Numbered from the stretch's first letter, positions 1 to 7,459 are shown. The stretch is 7,598 nt of DNA from Halobacteriales archaeon QH_10_65_19 (GCA_003022085.1 PXQK01000152.1:1-7598), one strand, 5' to 3'. The notes: a model not told the origin generated them from the sequence alone. Numbers and translations: made by a program.

Positions 1-1026
1 GCCGCCCTCCAGCTTGACCGTGACGGTGCCCGTCATGCGCTCCTGAGTGGCGTCGATGAACCCTTCGAGAGCTTTCATCAGCGGCGCGTCGATCAGCCCC
101 TGGTAGGCTTTCCAGGCCCACTGCTGGTCGACCTGCTGTTTGAACTCGCGCTGTTCGCGGGTCAACACGAGCCCCTCCAGCGCCTCGTGGGCCGTCAAAA
201 GCACCGTCGCCGCCGGGTGCTCGTAGTTCTCGCGGACCTTGAGCCCGAGCATCCGGTCCTCCATCATGTCGGTGCGGCCGACGCCGTGGGCGCCGGCGAG
301 GGCGTTGAGCGTCTCGATCAGTTCGACCGCGCCCAGCGCCTCGTCATTGACGGCGACCGGAGTTCCGTTCTCGAAGGCGAGCTCGACCAGTTCGGACTCG
401 ACGCCGCCGGGGTTGTCCGTCCACTCGTAGATGTCGTCCTCGGGGATCGTCGAGGGGTCTTCGAGTTCCGAGCCCTCGATCGAGCGGCTCCAGAGGTTCG
501 AGTCGATGCTGTAGCGGCCCTCCGACCCGCCCTCGACGGGCAGGCCCTGTTCGGCGGCGTACTCGTTTTCCCACTCGCGGGTCAGGCCGAGTTCGCGGAC
601 CGGCGCGATCACGTCGAGCGGCGAGTCACGCCAGACGGCCTCGAACCGGAGCTGGTCGTTGCCCTTGCCGGTACAGCCGTGCGCGAGCGCGTCACAGTCC
701 TCCTCGAGGGCGACGTCGAGGATCGCCTCGGCGATCACCGGCCGCGCGAGTGCGGTTCCGAGCGGGTAGCCCTGGTAGGTCGCGTTCGCGGTGACGGATT
801 CGAGGCAGAGCTCCGCGAACTCCTCGCGGGCGTCGACCACGAAATGTTCGACTCCGAGCGCGTTGGCGGTTTCGCGGGCCTCGGCGAACTCCGCCTCGGG
901 CTGGCCGACGTCGACCGTGACGCCGATCACTTCGTCGAAGCCGTACTCCTCTTCGAGCAGCGGGACGCAGACTGTGGTGTCGAGCCCGCCCGAAAAGGCG
1001 AGCGCGACTTTCTTCGTTGTTGGCAT
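1..1026 (-). CDS. argG: Argininosuccinate synthase, C-terminal part cut off by window edge
   Basis: Catalyses the ATP-dependent condensation of citrulline with aspartate to argininosuccinate, the penultimate step of arginine synthesis, in the cytoplasm. Translating the minus strand from ATG at 1026 gives 342 uninterrupted codons to the window edge. The N-terminus MPTTKKVALAFSGGLDTT carries the ATP pyrophosphatase (PP-loop) motif SGGLDTT at residues 12-18. Further family motifs are GCTGKGNDQ (117-125), the YSIDSNLWSRSIEG stretch (172-185) and GVGRTDMMEDR in the C-terminal half. The family is usually about 390-410 residues, so roughly 50-60 residues are missing to the left. The second SGG-type and nucleotide-binding sites look intact, so it should be functional. 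No Shine-Dalgarno and no TATA box lie 25-30 bases before the ATG, so a 5' leader is likely. The gene stands apart from map (429-base gap) and probably has its own promoter. Confidence 0.97.
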   Translation of the reverse strand, partial: MPTTKKVALAFSGGLDTTVCVPLLEEEYGFDEVIGVTVDVGQPEAEFAEARETANALGVEHFVVDAREEFAELCLESVTANATYQGYPLGTALARPVIAEAILDVALEEDCDALAHGCTGKGNDQLRFEAVWRDSPLDVIAPVRELGLTREWENEYAAEQGLPVEGGSEGRYSIDSNLWSRSIEGSELEDPSTIPEDDIYEWTDNPGGVESELVELAFENGTPVAVNDEALGAVELIETLNALAGAHGVGRTDMMEDRMLGLKVRENYEHPAATVLLTAHEALEGLVLTREQREFKQQVDQQWAWKAYQGLIDAPLMKALEGFIDATQERMTGTVTVKLEGG

Positions 1027-1225
1027 GGGTTTCGTGTCGTGTTGTGAGTGTCGGGTGCGTGATGTCCGCCCCAGAACCCGACGGTGGGCGGCGATTAGCT
1101 GCGGTACGTACGTCGTGGGGATGAAACTAAGTAGGGCCTTAACGGCCCGGTCGTGGTCGCACGAGAAGGAGGCGGCCAGAGCCTGGGCTGCCGGATCTGC
1201 TCGCGTCGGCGCCGCAGGTCTGTGT

Positions 1226-1278
1226 CATTACCCCTTCTTTATCTGACCGACGTATTAATACTTTCTGATGGGGTAATG
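1226..1278 (-). promoter_or_regulatory. Inverted repeat around TATA-like palindrome, candidate argG promoter/operator
   Basis: The 9-bp arms CATTACCCC (1226-1234) and GGGGTAATG (1270-1278) are perfect inverted copies separated by 35 bases. Inside lies GTATTAATAC (1252-1261), itself a perfect palindrome and a good archaeal TATA-box candidate. A second A/T-rich element, AGATAAAG on the minus strand (1237-1244), lies nearer argG. Transcription leftward from this TATA would begin near 1228-1232, about 200 bases before the argG ATG. A symmetric site flanking a TATA box is the layout expected for binding of a dimeric repressor or activator. Which regulator would bind cannot be told from the sequence; the arms do not match a site I know. 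Confidence 0.4.
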
Positions 1279-1391
1279 CAAGCCGTTGACACCCATCAGG
1301 GACCGCGATTCGCCGGGCCGGTCACCGTTTTCACTCGACATTCTTTCACGTCGTATCGTAGTCGAATTGGCACAGTTACGGATCGGTTTGC

Positions 1392-1414
1392 CGACCCTTT
1401 TCGGAAAACGGTCG
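1392..1414 (-). terminator. Imperfect T-rich palindrome downstream of map, possible terminator
   Basis: The arms CGACC-C-TTTTC and GAAAA-C-GGTCG pair around a single central base, with one C/C mismatch per arm. It starts 42 bases after the map stop codon in the direction of transcription and contains a TTTT run on either strand. Archaeal termination relies mainly on T-runs, so this is a plausible 3' end for the map operon. Evidence is positional and structural only. Confidence 0.3.
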
Positions 1415-1455
1415 AAGTTCTCAAGAAATTCGCGGAATTCCTGCCGATCCGTGGA

Positions 1456-2349
1456 TTACCGCGTCGTCACTTCACAGCCGTCCTTGGTGACGATGACGGT
1501 GTGTTCTTTCTGGCTGACGTAGTGGCCGTCCTCCTCCTTGAGGACGGGGTAGCCGTGGACGATGTCCTCGCGCTTGAGGCGGCGCAGCGCCATCCCGGTG
1601 CGGTCGGCGTCGAGCCACCGGGTTGCAAAGGGGAGCGTGCGGTACTCCTCGGTGACCTGGTCGAGGACCTGGCGGGCGTTGCGGTCGCGGACCGACCCCT
1701 CCGATTCGAGGGCGTAGATCTCCTCGTCGCTCCCCTCCTTGACTTTCCCGCCGCCGTCCGTGGCGAACGGTTCGATCGCCACCACGTCCCCGACGTCGAG
1801 TTCGACCCCCTGGGAGACCTTCCGGTTGGGGATGTTCGGGGCGGTGTGTTGCTCCCAGTGGCCCAGGCCGTGGCCCGTGAGGTTGACAACGGGGTTGTAG
1901 CCGTACCCCTCGATGGTGCGGCCGATGACGTCGCCGAGGACGCCGGTGTCGATGCCCGGTTCGATCATCTCGATGGCCGTGTCGAGTGCCTCCGCCGACG
2001 CCTCGACGAGTTCGTCCTGCCCGGAGAGGTCGGCCGTGATGGCGGTGTCGGCGATCCAGCCGTCGACGTGGACGCCGATGTCGACGTTGATCATCTCCTC
2101 GCCGAACGTGGCGTCGCCGTCGACCCCCGGCGTGGCGTGGGCGGCCTCCTCGTCGATCGAGATGTTCATCGGGAACGCGGGCTTCCCGCCGAGCTCGCGG
2201 ATCCGCCCCTCTACCCACTCGGCCAGTTCGAGGTGGCTCGCCCCGACCTCGATACGGTCGACGGCCTCCGCCCGGACTTCTGTGACGATCTCGCCCGCCT
2301 CGCGGTGTTTCTCGTATTTTTCGGCCTCGAGGTCCACGTCAGCGCTCAT
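1456..2349 (-). CDS. map: Methionine aminopeptidase, type II
   Basis: Removes the initiator methionine from nascent proteins; a cytoplasmic dinuclear metallo-aminopeptidase of the pita-bread fold. The protein from ATG at 2349 is 297 residues, the usual archaeal length. Metal ligands can be assigned by their motifs: D90 (NVDIGVH), D101 (WIADTAIT), H160 (NLTGHGLG), E193 (AIEPFAT) and E282 (QKEHTVIV). The substrate-contact histidine is H71 in AAHATP. The insert domain typical of type II enzymes follows residue 195. The frame stays open upstream to 2481, but the Arg-rich 44 residues this would add do not look like the family, and MSADVDLEAEKYEKHREAG is a normal archaeal N-terminus, so 2349 was chosen. 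GGGG lies 3-6 bases before the ATG. It is the last gene of a probable operon, 70 bases after the asparaginase stop. Confidence 0.97.
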   Translation of the reverse strand: MSADVDLEAEKYEKHREAGEIVTEVRAEAVDRIEVGASHLELAEWVEGRIRELGGKPAFPMNISIDEEAAHATPGVDGDATFGEEMINVDIGVHVDGWIADTAITADLSGQDELVEASAEALDTAIEMIEPGIDTGVLGDVIGRTIEGYGYNPVVNLTGHGLGHWEQHTAPNIPNRKVSQGVELDVGDVVAIEPFATDGGGKVKEGSDEEIYALESEGSVRDRNARQVLDQVTEEYRTLPFATRWLDADRTGMALRRLKREDIVHGYPVLKEEDGHYVSQKEHTVIVTKDGCEVTTR

Positions 2350-2419
2350 ACCCCTGTTTCGGATGAGGGGGCCATAGGCGTACCGTTCCTCGTGTCGATC
2401 CTCGTGGGTTACTCCCCGG

Positions 2420-3271
2420 TCACCGGCTCCGACACGTCTGCATCGACCCCGAATTGAACGCCTCGCCGGTCCGCCCCTCACGATCGACGGCGATCACCCC
2501 TGCCACAGCGTCGGTCGCATCCTCGAATGCCCCAATCGCGCGCTCGGTCGCCGTCGCCGGATGCGCACCGTTCTCCACCGTGTCCGCGACCCACCGGGAG
2601 AGGCCGAACCGTGCGATTGCCTCGCCGGCACCGGTCGCACTCACAGCTGCCTGCTCGGTCGCGTAAAAGCCCGCACCCACCTGCGGGACGTCGCCGACCC
2701 GGCCGGCGAGTGCACACCACCGGCCGCCGGTCGAGGTCGCGGCGGCGAGGCGGTCACCGTCGACGGCGACGGCGCCCACAGTATCGGAGCCGCTGAACTG
2801 CTCGCGGACCCACTGGAGGTGCTCGCGCCGGTCGGCGCTCCCCGGCGGTTCGGTCTCGTCCCACCGCTCGCGCGTCCGGTCTGTCCAGAGGTCCCGGTCC
2901 GTCGCGACGTCGAACGCGTCGGCAAGCGCACGTGCGTTCTCCCCGGAGACGAGGACGTGGGGCGTCTCGTGGGCGACAACGCGGGCGACGTCGATCGCGT
3001 GCTCGACGCCGGGCATCGAGCAGGCCGCGCCCGTGGTGCCGTCCTCGCGCATCAGGCCGGCGTCCGTCCGGATGACGCCGTCGCTCTGTACGGTACTCCC
3101 TACGCCGGCGTTGAATCGGGAACTCGTCTCCAGTTCCCGGACAGTCGCGACGACGGCCGCCTCCGGCCCGTCCGCGTCCGCGCCTGCGGCGACAGCGCGG
3201 TCGAGATGCTGCTGTCGCGTTTCGGGATCGTCGGGATCGCCGCCGGCGCCGCCGTGTGCGAGTAGCTGCAT
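2420..3271 (-). CDS. Threonine-nucleophile L-asparaginase / isoaspartyl peptidase (Ntn-hydrolase, plant type)
   Basis: A 283-residue member of the plant-type asparaginase family (like E. coli IaaA and human ASRGL1). These enzymes hydrolyse L-asparagine to aspartate and/or cleave isoaspartyl dipeptides formed from damaged proteins. The precursor autocleaves and the new N-terminal threonine is the nucleophile. The family start LLAHGGAGG is at residues 3-11. The cleavage motif SDTVGAVAVD puts the nucleophile at T164, followed by AAATSTGG (second threonine T181), GRVGDVPQVGAG (substrate-binding R191 and D194) and TGAGE (213-217). The residue before T164 is Asp, whereas IaaA and ASRGL1 have Gly; aspartylglucosaminidase also has Asp-Thr. 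No signal peptide is visible, so it acts in the cytoplasm. It starts 24 bases after the deacylase stop and precedes map by 70 bases, hence probable co-transcription. Choice between asparagine and isoaspartyl peptides as the main substrate is not decidable here. Confidence 0.92.
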   Translation of the reverse strand: MQLLAHGGAGGDPDDPETRQQHLDRAVAAGADADGPEAAVVATVRELETSSRFNAGVGSTVQSDGVIRTDAGLMREDGTTGAACSMPGVEHAIDVARVVAHETPHVLVSGENARALADAFDVATDRDLWTDRTRERWDETEPPGSADRREHLQWVREQFSGSDTVGAVAVDGDRLAAATSTGGRWCALAGRVGDVPQVGAGFYATEQAAVSATGAGEAIARFGLSRWVADTVENGAHPATATERAIGAFEDATDAVAGVIAVDREGRTGEAFNSGSMQTCRSR

Positions 3272-3295
3272 GTGCCGGGCTGGGACCGTGACCCA

Positions 3296-4156
3296 CTAAC
3301 CTCCGTCGGTGTCCGCCGGAGCGCCGCCCTCCGGCCCAGAACCGGATGACTCTGTGGCGTCGTCTGGCGGCTCCAGGGTGCCGTCGAACTCCCCGTAGAG
3401 GCCGAAGATATTGTCGTAGCCGTGTTCACTTGCGAGGATCGGGACAATCCCCTCTGACTCGACCCGGTGGGTGTACTCGTCGTCCTCGGCGAACACGTCC
3501 CCCTCGGGGATCTCCTCGAAGTTCCGGTAGAAGAGGCGTGGTTCGCCGCCGCCCTTCGGCACCTCCTCCTGTGCGTTGACGATCCGTTTCGGCGCGAACG
3601 ACGGCTCGCGGTCCCGGAGCACGCCGTGTGCCCGCAGGAGGGCGTAGGCACACTCTGTCCCGAAATCGACGGCCTCGTCGCTGCCCTGCGTCCCGGCCTC
3701 GATGCTGACCGTGTGTGGCATCACGGAATCGAGCGTCGTCGAGCGTAGCGAGCCGGCGTCGACGACGTACTCGACGGGTAGCGCCGTTACCGTCCGCCGG
3801 ACCGATGCAGTGACGTCGCTGTAGATTGCAAACGGCGGCGGGACACTCTGTGAGGTGTGGATCGCCAGCACCGCGTCGGCCCCGTCGAGGATCCGCACCA
3901 GGCGCGTCGCCAGCGCCGACTCGTATACGTCGCTGTCGTCGTCGCCGGGAAACGTCCTGTTCAGATCCGTCTCCGTGAACCGCTCACCGACTGCGAGTGC
4001 CGGCTCGTTCGCAACCACGAGCTGTACTGTCCCTGCGTCGACCTCCAGGTCCGCGATCAGCCGCTCGATGACCTCCTCGCCTGCGGGCTCGTCGCCGTGG
4101 ATCCCACCCACGACCGCGACCCGCGGTGATCCCGACCCACGCTCGATCAGCCTCAT
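3296..4156 (-). CDS. Succinylglutamate desuccinylase/aspartoacylase-family zinc deacylase
   Basis: A 286-residue zinc-dependent amidohydrolase of the AstE/AspA family (related to M14 carboxypeptidases). Such enzymes remove an acyl group from an N-acyl amino acid such as N-acetylaspartate or N-succinylglutamate. Zinc ligands H20 and E23 lie in GGIHGDEPAGEE and H100 in LAIHTSQS. The substrate-binding DLNRTFPG motif is at residues 64-71, and the likely catalytic base E153 is in VSIEAGTQG. The last 25 or so residues (PPDDATESSGSG onward) are an acidic, Gly/Pro-rich tail without family similarity. No signal peptide. The ATG at 4156 lies 24-25 bases after the centre of a strong TATA box, so the mRNA is probably leaderless, which supports this start. 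First gene of the probable operon with the asparaginase and map. No arginine-succinyltransferase pathway genes are nearby, so a role in N-acetyl amino acid hydrolysis seems likelier than AstE; the substrate is unknown. Confidence 0.9.
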   Translation of the reverse strand: MRLIERGSGSPRVAVVGGIHGDEPAGEEVIERLIADLEVDAGTVQLVVANEPALAVGERFTETDLNRTFPGDDDSDVYESALATRLVRILDGADAVLAIHTSQSVPPPFAIYSDVTASVRRTVTALPVEYVVDAGSLRSTTLDSVMPHTVSIEAGTQGSDEAVDFGTECAYALLRAHGVLRDREPSFAPKRIVNAQEEVPKGGGEPRLFYRNFEEIPEGDVFAEDDEYTHRVESEGIVPILASEHGYDNIFGLYGEFDGTLEPPDDATESSGSGPEGGAPADTDGG

Positions 4157-4176
4157 ACCCGTTCATAGCGGGTTGG

Positions 4177-4193
4177 TTTAATAACGGTTTTCG
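4177..4193 (-). promoter_or_regulatory. BRE + TATA promoter of the deacylase-asparaginase-map operon
   Basis: On the minus strand CGAAAACCG (4193-4185) is followed directly by TTATTAAA (4184-4177). The TATA centre is 24-25 bases from the A of the ATG at 4156, the spacing of an archaeal promoter that starts transcription on the initiation codon itself. No comparable element precedes the asparaginase gene, consistent with one operon. Confidence 0.75.
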
Positions 4194-4313
4194 ACTCCGA
4201 ATCGGCCACAGGTGGACTCGGTGGCCTGCCGGATGCCAGGAGAGTTCCGGATATATGCCCGGACGTGACTCCGTTACTGTGCAGCCGCCTGCGTTCCCCC
4301 GGGCTTTGCACGC

Positions 4314-4332
4314 CGAAAACGGCATAAATTTA
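4314..4332 (+). promoter_or_regulatory. BRE + TATA promoter of icd
   Basis: CGAAAACGG (4314-4322) immediately precedes the TATA element ATAAATTTA (4324-4332), whose centre is 31 bases before the icd ATG. Transcription should therefore begin within a few bases of the start codon, giving a leaderless or nearly leaderless mRNA. The CGAAAAC block lies in a small inverted repeat (GCCG-AAAA-CGGC, 4312-4323). Confidence 0.7.
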
Positions 4333-4358
4333 CATCCGGGTACGGAATCTCGGGGTAT

Positions 4359-5617
<1,259 letters not shown>

Positions 5618-5621
<4 letters not shown>

Positions 5622-5640
5622 TAGGGTCGTGCGTGACTCT
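5618..5640 (+). repeat. Direct repeat copy 1, spanning the icd stop codon
   Basis: This 23-bp stretch (CTGA, one variable base, then core AGGGTCGTGCGTGACT at 5623-5638, then two bases) begins in the last icd codons and runs into the 3' flank. It recurs at 7367-7389 with 21 of 23 positions identical, in the same position relative to the photolyase stop codon. AGGGTC and GACTCT can pair (one G-U) around the loop GTGCGT, so the RNA may fold into a short hairpin. It may be a shared 3'-end element or the trace of an insertion. Confidence 0.75.
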
Positions 5641-5642
5641 CT

Positions 5643-5650
5643 TGTATACA
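5643..5650 (+). promoter_or_regulatory. Candidate TATA box for the photolyase gene
   Basis: TGTATACA is a perfect 8-bp palindrome and the most TATA-like element in the 105 bases between icd and the photolyase. Transcription would start near 5672, leaving a leader of about 55 bases to GTG 5727 or 91 to GTG 5763. The weaker A/T stretch at 5733-5737 (ATAAG) is an alternative, about 28 bases before GTG 5763. Neither has a clear BRE. Confidence 0.3.
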
Positions 5651-5726
5651 GGCGACCACCGAGTTCGCGAACCTCTGTCCCGGCACCGCGACGTGTCTGC
5701 GAACCTCGCTGTAGCGACTGGCAGTA

Positions 5727-7370
5727 GTGGCACATAAGTGCGGTCACCCCCTCACATCTCGTGTGATAGGCCCAGTCGTCGGGAGTACCGACAGCTACGC
5801 AGTCGACGGTGAGGACCGCGTCCCGTGGGTACTTGGAACGCAGCTACACCCGGATGTAGGGCCGTTAGGTCGCGCCCCCGCCGGGAGCCGTGTGCTCATG
5901 ATCGAGGCCCACGAGTTCGCGGCGCGGAAACCCTACCACCACGACAAACTCACGCTCCTGTTCAGCAGCATGCGCCACCTCCGGGACGAGCTCCGGGACC
6001 GGGGGTACGAGGTGGAGTACATCACCTCGGAAACGTTCGGCGGCGCTCTGGCGACGTACTTCGACCGGTATCCCGACTCGACACTCGTCGCGATGCGGTC
6101 GCCGAGCCACGGGAGTGAACAGCGCCTGACGGAGCTCGCCGAATCGGCCGGCGGCTCGCTCGATGTCGTCGAGAACGAACTGTTCGTCACCACCCGGGCC
6201 GCGTTCGACGAGTGGGCGAACGACGCCGATGTCGACCCGTTCACCCACGAGAACGTCTACCGGTGGCTCCGCCGGGAGACCGGGGTGCTGATGACGGACG
6301 GCGAACCGGCCGGCGGCGGGTGGAACTTCGACGACCAGAACCGCGAGTTCCCGCCGGAGGAGTGGGAGCCGCCCGCGGTGTACGAACCGGAGGTCGACGC
6401 CCTGACCCGGTCGGTGGGTGAGTGGGTCGGCGAGGAGTTCGACACCTGGGGCGATCCCGGAGTCGGGCTCACCCCCGAGCAGGAGGGTGACGCGGAGGGT
6501 GGCGACTTCGTCTGGCCAGTCACGCGCGAGGGCGCCCTCGCACGCCTGGACCACTTTATCCACGAGCGGCTGCCGGTGTTCGGCCCCTACCAGGACGCGA
6601 TGCGGAGCGGGGAGTGGGCGATGGCCCACTCGCTGCTCAGCCCGAGCGTCAACCTCGGCCTCCTGCATCCCTGGGAGGTCATCACGGCCATCGAGTCGGC
6701 CGCCGGGGCGGAGTCTGTGTCGCTGAACTCCATCGAGGGCGCCATCCGGCAGCTGCTCGGCTGGCGGGAGTTCATGCGCCACGTCTACCGGCACGCGATG
6801 CCGGGGTTGGCGACGGCCAACGGGCTCGGGGCGACCCACTCGCTACCCTCCTTCTACTGGACTGGCGAGACGGCGATGCAGTGTGTCTCGGAGTCCGTCG
6901 GCGACGTGCAGGCGCGGGGCTACTCCCACCACATCCAGCGGTTGATGGTGCTCGCGAACTTCGCGACGCTGTGGGGCGTCGAGCCAGCCGAACTCAACGA
7001 CTGGTTCCACGCCACCTACGTCGACGCCTACCACTGGGTGACGACGCCGAACGTGATGGAGATGGGGCAGTACGCCGACGGGATCTTCGCTACCAAACCC
7101 TACGTCTCCTCGGCAAACTACGTCGACCGGATGAGCGACTACTGTGGGGACTGCCGGTACGACCCGGACAGCGACACCGGCGAAGACGCCTGCCCGTTCA
7201 ACGCGCTGTACTGGGACTTTCTCGCCCGCAACGAGGACGAACTCCGGAGCAACTACCGCATGGGGCTCATGTACGGCCACGTCGACGACAAGCGCGAGAG
7301 CGGCGGCCTGGAGGCGATCCGCGAGCGCGTGGCGACACTTCGGGGACGGGCCGAGAATGGTGCCCTCTGA
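5727..7370 (+). CDS. FeS-containing photolyase/cryptochrome (FeS-BCP, PhrB-like; probable (6-4) photolyase)
   Basis: A light-dependent DNA repair flavoprotein of the iron-sulfur bacterial cryptochrome/photolyase family, whose best-studied member, Agrobacterium PhrB, repairs (6-4) photoproducts with FAD, a ribityllumazine antenna and a [4Fe-4S] cluster. The Rossmann-like antenna domain starts at PWVLGTQL (residues 33-40) and the helical FAD domain covers the C-terminal half. Cluster cysteines are C386, C473, C476 and C489. SHHIQRLMV gives H401, H402 and R405, matching the PhrB repair residues H365, H366 and R369. W378, W426 and Y435 match its electron-transfer residues W342, W390 and Y399. The 547 residues exceed the family's roughly 500-510: about 32 come before the domain, and an acidic insert lies near residues 200-262. 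Start is uncertain: both candidates are GTG (5727, 5763) and no ATG precedes the domain; the frame is closed by TAG at 5712. It is probably transcribed from its own promoter. Confidence 0.93.
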   Translation: MAHKCGHPLTSRVIGPVVGSTDSYAVDGEDRVPWVLGTQLHPDVGPLGRAPAGSRVLMIEAHEFAARKPYHHDKLTLLFSSMRHLRDELRDRGYEVEYITSETFGGALATYFDRYPDSTLVAMRSPSHGSEQRLTELAESAGGSLDVVENELFVTTRAAFDEWANDADVDPFTHENVYRWLRRETGVLMTDGEPAGGGWNFDDQNREFPPEEWEPPAVYEPEVDALTRSVGEWVGEEFDTWGDPGVGLTPEQEGDAEGGDFVWPVTREGALARLDHFIHERLPVFGPYQDAMRSGEWAMAHSLLSPSVNLGLLHPWEVITAIESAAGAESVSLNSIEGAIRQLLGWREFMRHVYRHAMPGLATANGLGATHSLPSFYWTGETAMQCVSESVGDVQARGYSHHIQRLMVLANFATLWGVEPAELNDWFHATYVDAYHWVTTPNVMEMGQYADGIFATKPYVSSANYVDRMSDYCGDCRYDPDSDTGEDACPFNALYWDFLARNEDELRSNYRMGLMYGHVDDKRESGGLEAIRERVATLRGRAENGAL

Positions 7371-7389
7371 CAGGGTCGTGCGTGACTGT
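7367..7389 (+). repeat. Direct repeat copy 2, spanning the photolyase stop codon
   Basis: Second copy of the 23-bp sequence found at the icd stop, with the core AGGGTCGTGCGTGACT at 7372-7387. It differs from copy 1 at two positions, one just after the stop codon and one next to the last base. The two copies are 1749 bp apart and enclose the whole photolyase gene. Confidence 0.75.
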
Positions 7390-7412
7390 GCGCCGGGTCG
7401 ACCGCAGTTAGT

Positions 7413-7442
7413 GATTCGTGAAAGGAATTGAGGATTCGTGAA
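7413..7442 (+). repeat. Short tandem direct repeat GATTCGTGAA, 20-bp spacing
   Basis: GATTCGTGAA occurs at 7413-7422 and again at 7433-7442, exactly 20 bp apart, each followed by a purine-rich stretch (AGGAATTGAG, GGGGAAGCCC). The second copy runs into a small GGGG-AAG-CCCC hairpin (7443-7453). Function unknown; it forms the left border of the palindrome tract. Confidence 0.5.
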
Positions 7443-7459
7443 GGGGAAGCCCCCGACCG

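Larger units (their letters stand above)
1027..1455. other. 429-base intergenic region between map 3' end and argG start
   Basis: No convincing gene was found here. The long frames crossing it on the plus strand are antisense continuations of shadows of argG and map. It holds, from right to left in the direction of transcription, the 3' flank of map with an imperfect T-rich palindrome (1392-1414), an inverted repeat around a TATA-like palindrome (1226-1278), a short arginine-containing minus-strand frame (1139-1228), a GGGCC/GGCCC inverted repeat with a TTAAC spacer (1134-1148) at the stop of that frame, and the palindrome GTACGTAC (1104-1111). The part from about 1225 to 1450 is visibly more A+T-rich than the flanking genes, as expected for archaeal control DNA. 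Nothing resembling a tRNA (no TΨC-type GGTTCGAATCC) was seen. Confidence 0.7.
4157..4358. other. Divergent intergenic region between the operon and icd
   Basis: These 202 bases separate two genes transcribed away from each other. The two BRE/TATA promoters lie at its ends. Between them is a further A/T-rich stretch, ATATATGC (4251-4258), flanked by TCCGG and CCGGA (4246-4250, 4259-4263), and the pair GCCAC/GTGGC (4205-4209, 4221-4225). These could be regulatory sites, but the arms are only 5 bases each. No gene is seen. Confidence 0.5.

Noticed and set aside
187..1047. 286-codon plus-strand frame opposite argG
   Set aside because: Antisense shadow of argG, whose translation on the other strand carries all family motifs.
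1104..1148. TATA-like ACTTAGTTTC on the minus strand near 1123-1132 as the argG promoter
   Set aside because: It lacks a BRE and is less A/T-rich than the element at 1252-1261. It cannot be excluded as a secondary start but was not listed.
1255..1455. Open frame of 66 codons continuing in the map frame after its TAA stop (possible readthrough)
   Set aside because: Map ends naturally at GCEVTTR. The continuation has unusual composition for a haloarchaeal protein, and A/T-rich DNA suits a 3' flank better.
1153..2457. 434-codon plus-strand frame over the argG-map gap and map
   Set aside because: Most of it is antisense to map. The non-overlapping first part lacks a promoter at its start and crosses the inverted repeat. 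No family resemblance.
2350..2481. 44-residue N-terminal extension of map from an upstream ATG
   Set aside because: It overlaps the end of the asparaginase gene, is rich in Arg and Gly unlike haloarchaeal proteins, and the start at 2349 matches the family N-terminus.
2561..3265. 234-codon plus-strand frame opposite the asparaginase
   Set aside because: Antisense shadow; the minus-strand protein has the full Ntn-hydrolase motif set.
4246..4263. TCCGG-ATATATGC-CCGGA as a third promoter or operator
   Set aside because: The arms are only 5 bases and both neighbouring genes already have well-placed TATA boxes; mentioned only within the intergenic entry.
5865..6839. 324-codon minus-strand frame opposite the photolyase
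   Set aside because: Antisense shadow of a gene with conserved active-site residues; no family resemblance of its own.
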